A stretch of 7,483 bases of DNA from an uncultured Solirubrobacteraceae bacterium (GTDB lineage: Bacteria; Actinomycetota; Thermoleophilia; Solirubrobacterales; Solirubrobacteraceae), in contig CADCVT010000212.1 in NCBI GenBank assembly GCA_902806215.1, forward strand, positions 1 to 7,483. The letters run 5' to 3'. Position numbers and translations under genes: made by a program. This document shows positions 1 to 5,214 of this stretch, piece after piece (the stretch's first letter is position 1; every line of letters starts with the position of its first letter). Under the pieces are notes generated by a model. That model saw only the letters and a program-made list of their open reading frames with translations. It searched no databases and was not told the origin of the DNA.

Positions 1-127
1 TGCCGACGCCGAGGAACAGCACGAGGCTGGGCACGCGGACGCGCCCCGCGACCAGGGACGCGAGCAGGCCGGCGGCCAGCATCGCGGAGGCGATGAGGAT
101 GAGCTGCCCGTCGTGCAAGGAGGTCAC
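1..127 (-). CDS. Cation:proton antiporter (CPA1/NhaP2 type), N-terminal fragment
   Basis: Only the first 42 codons are in the window; the gene continues beyond the left edge. The product starts VTSLHDGQLILIASAM and continues with LAAGLLASLVAGRVRVP and SLVLFLGVG. This is one hydrophobic helix, a short basic loop containing 'RVRVPSLVL', and the start of a second helix. That pattern is typical of the N-terminus of NhaP2/CvrA-type potassium or sodium/proton antiporters, which exchange cytoplasmic K+ or Na+ for protons in the inner membrane. Two starts are possible. GTG at 127 has no good ribosome site. TTG at 118 has AAGGTGA five bases upstream (125-131) and is a real alternative that removes three residues. 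The family call rests on a short fragment, so a different polytopic transporter cannot be excluded. Confidence 0.6.
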   Translation of the reverse strand, partial: MTSLHDGQLILIASAMLAAGLLASLVAGRVRVPSLVLFLGVG

Positions 128-167
128 CTTGCCATGCGGGCCGGGAGAACGACCGCAAATCGACCTC

Positions 168-345
168 GGGGAACTCCCCCAAGGTTTGTGAGGGGACAGT
201 CCCCGCACAAGCTCCGGTTTGTGAGGGGACAGTCCCCGCACAAGCTTCGGATTTTGTGAGGGGACAGTCCCCGCACAAGCTCGGGGACAGTCCCCGCACA
301 AGCTCCGGGTGACTGTCCCCGCAGGTTTGTGCGGGGACTGTCCCC
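168..345. repeat. Cluster of GGGGACAGTCCCC palindromic repeats
   Basis: The 13-base palindrome GGGGACAGTCCCC occurs at 192-204, 225-237, 260-272 and 283-295, and in inverted form (GGGGACTGTCCCC) at 333-345. A half copy (GACTGTCCCC) lies at 311-320, and a degenerate relative (GGGGAACTCCCC) at 168-179. In the first three copies the palindrome is flanked by TTGTGA on the left and GCACAAGCT on the right, so the symmetry extends to about 25 bases with one A/G mismatch. Spacing between direct copies is 33, 35 and 23 bases, so this is not a regular spacer array. The cluster fills the gap between the end of one minus-strand gene and the start of the next. This is the style of REP/BIME-like elements spread by REP-associated tyrosine transposases; that origin is an inference, since no transposase is present here. 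Confidence 0.8.
283..345 (-). terminator. Perfect 19-bp inverted repeat after the Ig-like gene; possible transcript end
   Basis: GGGGACAGTCCCCGCACAA at 283-301 is the exact reverse complement of 327-345, with 25 bases between. RNA from the minus strand could form a 19-bp GC-rich stem starting immediately after the stop codon of the Ig-like gene (346-348). There is no T-run after it, so it is not a classic intrinsic terminator. In actinomycetes, strong stems without a U-tract can still mark 3' ends or protect mRNA. The pairing is seen directly; the termination role is inferred. Confidence 0.35.
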
Positions 346-1795
346 CTAGGTTCGGGCGGTCACGGTCGTGGTCTTCGTCGCCGTGTTGCCGGCGGCGTCC
401 CTCACGGTCAGGGTGAGGGTGAGCTTTGCGGTCTTGCGGCCTCGGAGGGCCTTCTTCAGCGCTGAGCTGCGACCTTGAGCTTCACGGTGCCCGCTCGGGT
501 GACGGGGGCGGTCGCCTTCAGACCCTTCGGGCCGGTCAGCGTGGCCGTGCCGGTGCAGGCCTCCGAGCAGTCGACCGTCACCCGGAGGCCTCGGCGCAGC
601 AGCGGGCTGCGCGCGGTCTTGACGACGGTGACCGTCAGGACCGGGGCGCTGCGGTCGGCGCGGGGGGAGCTCGTCACGGTCGGCCCGGGCCCGGCGATCG
701 GGGCCGTCGTGCCCGTTCCCGGCTGCGGTTGCGGCTTTGCGTCCCCCCGCTCTTCGGCTTGTCCTCGAAGGCCGGCGGGGCCGGGTTCTTGGCGGTGAAC
801 CGCCGCACGAGCGACGAGACGTTCCCCGCGCCGTCGGCCGCGCTGACGACGAACGTGTACTCGTCTTCGAGGAGCTTCTGCGGCTTCGGTCGGGCATGAG
901 CCGAACGGCTCCTCGGGGCCCCACGCGCACTCCACGACGGCCACATCGGAGACCGCGTCGGTCGCGGAGGCTCCGAAGGTGTAGTCGCCCGGGGCGATCG
1001 TCGCGCCCTCGGCCGGGAGGCCCGACACGGCGATCACGGGGCCGCTGCCGTCGGAGATCCATGACAGCGCGGCCGTCGTCGAGGTGTTGCCGGCCTTGTC
1101 GACCGCGCGGAACTGCCACTTGCGCAGCCCCTCGGCCTCGTTCAGGTCACGCAGCCAGCCCGAGTTCTCGCACGTCGCCCACGTCCCGCCGGGCGGCAGG
1201 CACTCGACCCGATCGAGGTTGGCGTCCGCGCCGCTCGGGCGAACCTGGACCTCGGTGCCCTTCTTGGCCCACGGGTTCGCCGGGCCGCCGTCCGCCGCGA
1301 CGGTCGGAACGGTCGCGTCGACGGTGAACGTCCGCGCCCGGGTCTGCGCGTTGCCGGCCTTGTCGAACGCGCGGATCGTCAGCGTCCACGGGCCGTCCTC
1401 GGTCGGAAGTCCCTCGTGGTAGGTCCCCATGGTGCACGCCCCGCCCGTGGCGCTCGCGGTCGTCCCCTTGGTCAGCGCGCACTCGAGCGCGTCCACGTCG
1501 TTGCCCTTCGTGAAGTTGATGCCGACGACGCCCTTGGCGTGCCACGCGTGGGGAACGGCGCCGTCTCGTCCCTGACCGAATCCAGGATCCAGAGCTTGAA
1601 GTCGACGTGCCTGACCGCCCCGTCGTCGTCCCAGGCGTCGACCGCGGCCCTGATCGTCGAGTTCGTCCCGTAGAGCTGGTTCTCCGTCGGGCTGATCACG
1701 GTGATGTTCGGCCCCTTCGTGTCCGCGGCGTGCGCGGCCGACGCCAGGGCGAGGAGCACGAGGAGCAGGAGGACGACGGTTCCGAGACGTGGCAT
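346..1795 (-). pseudogene. Secreted Ig-like multi-domain protein, broken by four frameshifts
   Basis: The gene can be followed through its frames as one product of about 480 residues, but no single frame carries it. It starts at ATG 1795 with a signal peptide (MPRLGTVVLLLLVLLALAS, then AAHA and a likely cleavage before ADTKGP). Three Ig-like repeats follow, each ending in a motif such as 'RAFDKAGNAQ', 'RAVDKAGNTS' or 'SAADGAGNVS'. Next come a Gly/Pro/Gln linker and a last beta domain with 'VTVDCSEACTGTATL' and a C-terminal 'VRDAAGNTATKT'. Frame changes are needed at the G4 run 1550-1553, somewhere in 868-898, at the C6 run 743-748, and in 461-475. Three look like one-base losses and one like a one-base gain. 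The usual role of such proteins is extracellular or surface display; the substrate is unknown. Sequencing error in homopolymers is an alternative to true decay, although the neighbouring 5 kb of genes shows no such damage. TAG at 346-348 ends the final frame. Confidence 0.75.
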
Positions 1796-1802
1796 GACCG
1801 CG

Positions 1803-1808
1803 ACGCTA
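1803..1808 (-). promoter_or_regulatory. Possible -10 element of the Ig-like gene (leaderless)
   Basis: On the minus strand TAGCGT fits the actinobacterial TAnnnT -10 pattern and lies seven bases before ATG 1795. No Shine-Dalgarno is visible, so transcription may start at or next to the A of the ATG. No convincing -35 is seen. Confidence 0.3.
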
Positions 1809-1870
1809 GGCGCGGCCGCGCCGTCTGCCTTCCGTCGCACGTCGCGACGGCGTCCTCCGAAGGTCGCGTC

Positions 1871-2749
1871 CTACAGCCGGCAGCCGCCGCCGAACGCGTC
1901 CGCCATCGCGTCGGCGTCGTGGCGCAGCGCGGTCAGATAGGTCCCGTCCGGCGCCACGGTGTCCGCGTACAGCGCGGGCCCGACCTTGGCGCCCGACTCC
2001 CGCGCGACGGCCTGCTCGAGCCGCCGGTTCAAGGACGTCTCGGGGAAGATCGTCCGCACGTTCTCGCGCTTGATCGCCGCCACGAGCTTGCGCACGTCGC
2101 CCGCGGATGCCTGCGCGTTCGTCGACCGCCCGGGGATGATCGAGCCGAGGACGTCGATGTCGTACCGGCGAGCGAAGTAGCCGAACGCGTCGTGGTTCGT
2201 GACGAGCTTGCGCCGCTCGGGCTTCAGCGACGACATGCACGACTCGATCCGGTCGTCGAGCGCGCGGATCCGCGCGACGTACTTCTCCGACCGGGCGGCG
2301 TACGCGGACGCGCCGTCGGCGTCCTCGTCGGCCAGCAGCGCCTGGATCCGCTCGACGGCGGCGGCCGCGTTCGACGGGTCCTGCCACCAGTGCGGATCGT
2401 CGCTCTCGACGCCGATCTCCTGGTCGAGCGTGATCCGCTTCGCGTCGCCGCCGGCCTGCCCGACGAGGTCCTCGAGCCACCCGTCGACCTCGCCACCGGA
2501 GGCCAGGACGACGTCGGCCTCGGCGATCGCCTGGGCATCGCTCGGGCGCGGCTCGTAGTCGTGCGGGTCGGTCTTCGCGTCGAGGATCGTCTTCACGGAG
2601 ACGCGCCCGCCGCCGACCTGCCGCGCGAAGTCGCCGAGCTGCCCCGTCGTCGCGACGACCCGGAGCTCCCCGCCGTCCGAAGAGGAACCCCCGCAGCCGG
2701 CGACGACCGCCGCGAGCGCCACCACACAAATGAGAACCGTTCTCACCAC
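1871..2749 (-). CDS. znuA: Zinc ABC transporter substrate-binding lipoprotein (ZnuA-like)
   Basis: This is a 292-residue cluster A-I metal-binding protein that captures a metal ion outside the membrane for an ABC importer. The N-terminus is a lipoprotein signal (MVRTVLICVVALAAV) with lipobox VAGC, Cys19. The expected ligands are in family order: His63 in 'DPHDYEP', His120 in 'DPHWWQDP', His186 in 'NHDAFGYF', and an acidic pair, Glu237 in 'FPET' and Asp263 in 'YADTV'. His at the third site, where manganese-binding relatives have Glu, favours zinc. The His-rich loop of many ZnuA proteins is absent. Cys171 and Cys290 could form the C-terminal disulfide known in ZnuA. GTG 2749 is preferred: it gives a normal signal peptide and follows a -10 element by eight bases. 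GTG 2746 is as plausible, and the frame is also open to TTG 2767, which directly follows the phoD stop. No permease or ATPase gene is in the window, so this is an orphan or its partners are elsewhere. Confidence 0.88.
   Translation of the reverse strand: MVRTVLICVVALAAVVAGCGGSSSDGGELRVVATTGQLGDFARQVGGGRVSVKTILDAKTDPHDYEPRPSDAQAIAEADVVLASGGEVDGWLEDLVGQAGGDAKRITLDQEIGVESDDPHWWQDPSNAAAAVERIQALLADEDADGASAYAARSEKYVARIRALDDRIESCMSSLKPERRKLVTNHDAFGYFARRYDIDVLGSIIPGRSTNAQASAGDVRKLVAAIKRENVRTIFPETSLNRRLEQAVARESGAKVGPALYADTVAPDGTYLTALRHDADAMADAFGGGCRL
2731..2745 (-). promoter_or_regulatory. Zur/Fur-type operator candidate
   Basis: TGAGAACCGTTCTCA is a perfect palindrome with the 7-1-7 layout of Fur-family operators. 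It is close to the A/T-rich actinobacterial Zur boxes (TGAAAAT-n-ATTTTCA style) and sits on the first codons of a zinc-binding protein gene. On the leaderless model it would cover roughly +5 to +19, where bound repressor could block RNA polymerase. The palindrome is seen; control by Zur is inferred from its form and the gene it sits on. Confidence 0.6.
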
Positions 2750-2757
2750 GACGGGTG

Positions 2758-2763
2758 AGATTA
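2758..2763 (-). promoter_or_regulatory. Possible -10 element of the zinc-binding gene
   Basis: TAATCT on the minus strand lies eight bases before GTG 2749, in the short gap after the phoD stop codon. With no Shine-Dalgarno upstream of any candidate start, this supports a leaderless transcript beginning at the GTG. No clear -35 is visible. Confidence 0.4.
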
Positions 2764-2767
2764 CCAA

Positions 2768-4342
2768 CTAGACGAGGAACTCCCCGGGCGCGAGCTCGTA
2801 CTTGGCCAGGTCGTAGACGTCGGCCTTCTCGTCGGTGACCGAGCGCGCGGCGCGGAACGTGACGTTCAACCGATCGGGCCGGCACTCCATGACCGCGTAG
2901 CCGCGGTCGCGCGTGTTGGCGAACTTGATGTGCGGGTTGTTCGAGAGGATCCCCACCTCGCTCACGACGCCGCCAGCGGTGTCGGCCGGCGGCGGGAAGA
3001 TGAACTGCGACGTCAGCGAGCCGCCGACGAACTCGGTCGCCACCGGCGGCGGGTCGCCGGGTGCGCCGCCGCGACCGGTCGGCGTGACGTTGCCGACGTA
3101 GAACGAGTGGATGTCGCCGGTGATGAACGTGAGGTCCTTCACGCCCTTGTCGCGCACATGCTCGAGGATCTCCTGGCGCTCGGCCGCGTAGCCGTCCCAC
3201 TGGTCCTTGTTGATCTCCTGTCCGCGCGGGCCGTCCAGCGACATGATCATCGCCTGGTTCGCGACGACCTTCCAGCGCGCCCGCGATCGCTCCAGGCCCT
3301 CCTTCAGCCACGCCTTCTGCGTCGCGCCGAGGAGCGTCCGCCCCGCCGCCTCGGACTCCGTGCACGGCACGAAGAACTGGTCGCCGCACGGCTGGTCGTC
3401 GCGGTACTGGCGCTGGTCGAGCAGGAACAGCTCCGCGTTCGCGCCGAGCGGGATCGTGCCGTACGTGCGGTCGGGCTCCTCGGGGACGCGGATCCGCGGC
3501 ATGTGCTCGAAGAACGCCCGGTAGCCGTTGACCTTGCGCTGCGCGAACGGGATCCGCACCTGCTTCGTGCCCGCGCCCGGCTTGTCCTTGGCGTAGTTGT
3601 CCTCGACCTCGTGGTCGTCCCAGATGTTGATGAGCGGGACCTTCGCGCGCATCGCGAGCAGGTCCTTGTCGGAGTGGTAGAGCGCGTACTTCGCGCGGTA
3701 CTCCTCGAGCGTCTGGACCTCGCCGTCCTTGTTCGCGCCGGTCGTGTCCTGGCGCGGCCCCTCGTAGTAGAGGTGCTCGTAGATGTAGTCGCCGAGACAC
3801 ACGACGACGTCGAGGTCGGGCTCCTGGGCCAGGCCGCGGTGCCCGACGTAGTACCCGGCCACGAAGTCCTGGCAGGAGAAGAACCCGATGCGGACCGGCT
3901 CGGCGCTGTCGTCCGGGCGGGCGGTGCGGAAGCGGCCGACCGGGCTGTTCTCGTCGCAGGTGAAGAAGCGGTAGAAGTACTGCTCGCCGGGTGCGAGGAC
4001 CCGGTTCTCGGCGCGGTGGTGCACCGCGAAGCTCTTCTCGGCGTCGGCGACGACGTCCTGGCGGTAGAGGACCGAGCGGAAGTCCTCGTCGCGGCTGATC
4101 TCGACCTGCAGCCGGCTCGTGCGCTCGACGCCCTCGAGCTTCGTCCACAGCGTGATGCCGTTGAGGCTCTGCTGCCCCGACGCGACGCTCTGCGTGAACC
4201 GGCCGCCCCGGATGAGCGGCAGCGCGGACTGCGCCGAACGGCCGAGCGGCGCCGCCCCACCGACCCCGCGGCCGAGCAGGAGCGCACCGGCTCCTGCGCC
4301 GGCACCTGTGATCAGGCTGCGTCGTGTGAGGCGCGAGTCCAC
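2768..4342 (-). CDS. phoD: PhoD-like alkaline phosphatase / phosphodiesterase, Tat-exported
   Basis: This 524-residue protein is full length for the PhoD family: secreted metallophosphoesterases that release phosphate from phosphodiesters and monoesters using Fe3+ and Ca2+. The N-terminus carries a twin-arginine signal, 'LTRRSLITG' (Arg7-Arg8), then a Gly/Ala/Leu-rich stretch to about residue 31. The N-terminal beta domain (about 45-145) has 'FTQSVASGQQ' and 'YFYRF'. The catalytic domain has the family motifs in order: 'FFSCQDF' (Cys157, the expected Fe ligand), 'CLGDYIYEH' (Asp185), 'IWDDHEVEDNY' (Asp242, Asp243, His244), 'VVANQAMIM' and 'FITGDIHSFYVGN' (Asp410, His412). The start is GTG 4342, which places the Tat motif correctly; there is no Shine-Dalgarno. 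The stop directly precedes the region of the zinc-binding gene on the same strand, so co-transcription is likely. No Pho box was recognised upstream. Confidence 0.93.
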   Translation of the reverse strand: MDSRLTRRSLITGAGAGAGALLLGRGVGGAAPLGRSAQSALPLIRGGRFTQSVASGQQSLNGITLWTKLEGVERTSRLQVEISRDEDFRSVLYRQDVVADAEKSFAVHHRAENRVLAPGEQYFYRFFTCDENSPVGRFRTARPDDSAEPVRIGFFSCQDFVAGYYVGHRGLAQEPDLDVVVCLGDYIYEHLYYEGPRQDTTGANKDGEVQTLEEYRAKYALYHSDKDLLAMRAKVPLINIWDDHEVEDNYAKDKPGAGTKQVRIPFAQRKVNGYRAFFEHMPRIRVPEEPDRTYGTIPLGANAELFLLDQRQYRDDQPCGDQFFVPCTESEAAGRTLLGATQKAWLKEGLERSRARWKVVANQAMIMSLDGPRGQEINKDQWDGYAAERQEILEHVRDKGVKDLTFITGDIHSFYVGNVTPTGRGGAPGDPPPVATEFVGGSLTSQFIFPPPADTAGGVVSEVGILSNNPHIKFANTRDRGYAVMECRPDRLNVTFRAARSVTDEKADVYDLAKYELAPGEFLV

Positions 4343-4365
4343 GTGCGATGGCAGTATGCAGCCGC
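4343..4365. promoter_or_regulatory. Compact divergent promoter region between phoD and the plus-strand gene
   Basis: Only 23 bases separate the two divergent GTG starts if 4366 is correct. The middle holds the short palindrome GCAGTATGC (4351-4359). It reads CAGTAT on the plus strand, eight bases before GTG 4366, and CATACT on the minus strand, ten bases before GTG 4342. Both resemble -10 elements and overlap each other. Neither gene has a Shine-Dalgarno, which fits leaderless initiation in both directions. This is a reading of weak motifs, not a proven promoter. Confidence 0.35.
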
Positions 4366-5139
4366 GTGAAGCGCGTTGCTCCGATCCTCGCCGCCGGTCT
4401 GGCCGTCATGGGCGTGGCGACCATGCGCCCTGGCGCGGAGACCGGCGCCTGCGCGCAGGACGCCGTCGTGCCGCGCAACGACTGCTCCTCGCAGAAGACG
4501 CCGCAGACGCTCGAGCAGTGCGCCGCGACGACCCAGTCCTTCCGCTCGGTGTCCGTGCGCCCGCGCGGCCGCGGCCTGCGCTTCGCCTTCACCCGGCGCG
4601 TCGACCGGCCGGTCACCGTCGACGTGTTCCAGGTCTCGACCGGGCGCCGGGTCCTCGGCCAGCGCCGGGTCGCCCGCTTCACCGGCCGCACCGGCGCGTT
4701 CACGTGGAGCGGCGCGCGCGGCTCGGACGGCCTCTACTTCGCCCGCTTCGCGATCCGCGACCAGCGCGGACGCGTCGACTCGCGCCGCGTCGCGCTCGTG
4801 CGCCGCTCGGGGCGCTTCGCGCTGCGCCCGGACTTCTACCGCCGGACCTCGTGCGCGACGCTCACCTCGTTCAAGCTCGAGCGGCCCGCGTTCGGCGGCC
4901 GCGGCAACCGTCCGCTGGGCATCGCGTTCCGCCTCGCCCGCGAGGGCCGGGTGACCGTCGAGGTGCTCCGCGGCAAGCGGGTCGTGCGCCGCTTCGCGGC
5001 CAAGAACCGGCGCGCGCAGATCACCCACCGGCTGCGCCTGGCGCCCGAGCGGCTGCCCCGCGGCACGTACCGGGTGCGCCTGCGCTACGCCGGCGACCGC
5101 GGGTCGTTGACGGCCGAGCTGTTCGCCCAGCGTCTCTAG
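4366..5139 (+). CDS. Secreted protein of unknown function with two FlgD/Ig-like beta modules
   Basis: I do not recognise a specific function. From GTG 4366 the product is 257 residues. It starts MKRVAPILAAGLAVMGVA, a basic N-terminus followed by a hydrophobic stretch, so it is probably exported. Next comes a short Cys-containing segment (Cys29, Cys40, Cys52). Two similar beta-rich modules follow. The first (about 62-147) has 'RPVTVDVFQVSTGRRVLG', 'AFTWSGARGSDGLYFARF' and 'DQRGRVDSRRV', the pattern of FlgD-type Ig-like domains. The second (about 182-257) has 'EGRVTVEVLRGKRVVRRF' and 'LPRGTYRVRLRY'. Cys163 lies in the segment joining them. Such modules are common on secreted or surface proteins of this lineage and usually serve as carriers. 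ATG 4348 is an alternative start adding six residues; it gives a poorer signal peptide. The gene is divergent from phoD and precedes the wall hydrolase by 71 bases. Confidence 0.75.
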   Translation: MKRVAPILAAGLAVMGVATMRPGAETGACAQDAVVPRNDCSSQKTPQTLEQCAATTQSFRSVSVRPRGRGLRFAFTRRVDRPVTVDVFQVSTGRRVLGQRRVARFTGRTGAFTWSGARGSDGLYFARFAIRDQRGRVDSRRVALVRRSGRFALRPDFYRRTSCATLTSFKLERPAFGGRGNRPLGIAFRLAREGRVTVEVLRGKRVVRRFAAKNRRAQITHRLRLAPERLPRGTYRVRLRYAGDRGSLTAELFAQRL

Positions 5140-5177
5140 ACCTCGTCAGGCGGCCAGTCTGAGGCCCCCACGGTCAA

Positions 5178-5214
5178 GAGGACGAATGTCGTGCCGAAGA
5201 CAGCGAGGGAGTGA
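5178..5214 (+). promoter_or_regulatory. Leader with Shine-Dalgarno and a seven-codon ORF coupled to the hydrolase start
   Basis: GAGGA at 5178-5182 is one of the few good ribosome sites in the window. Eight bases after it, GTG 5191 opens a seven-codon ORF, MPKTARE, whose TGA (5212-5214) overlaps the GTG start of the large hydrolase at 5211 in a GTGA arrangement. The hydrolase itself has only GAGG two bases before its start, too close to work well, so coupled translation would explain how it is translated. ATG 5186 is also near the ribosome site but opens a different frame with no domain signal. Confidence 0.35.

Noticed and set aside
184..345. CRISPR array
   Set aside because: Units are palindromic, occur in both orientations, and are separated by only about 10-20 bases of partly conserved sequence instead of unique spacers of constant length.
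4348..4365. ATG 4348 as start of the plus-strand secreted protein
   Set aside because: It has no ribosome site and adds MAVCSR before a normal basic signal-peptide start at GTG 4366. It is kept only as an alternative.
1806..4703. A 965-codon minus-strand open frame across phoD and the zinc-binding gene, and long plus-strand frames at 1607-2758 and 2930-4369
   Set aside because: All are rich in Arg, Pro and Ala and carry no motifs. They overlap genes with full catalytic motif sets, so they are compositional shadows.
5152..5166. Hairpin GGCC-AGTCTGA-GGCC as terminator of the secreted-protein gene
   Set aside because: The stem has only four base pairs and no T-run follows; it is expected by chance at this GC content.
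5140..5210. A c-di-AMP (ydaO/yuaA) riboswitch before the wall hydrolase
   Set aside because: Such riboswitches do precede actinobacterial wall hydrolases, but the gap is only 71 bases, too short for the element, and none of its conserved blocks is visible.
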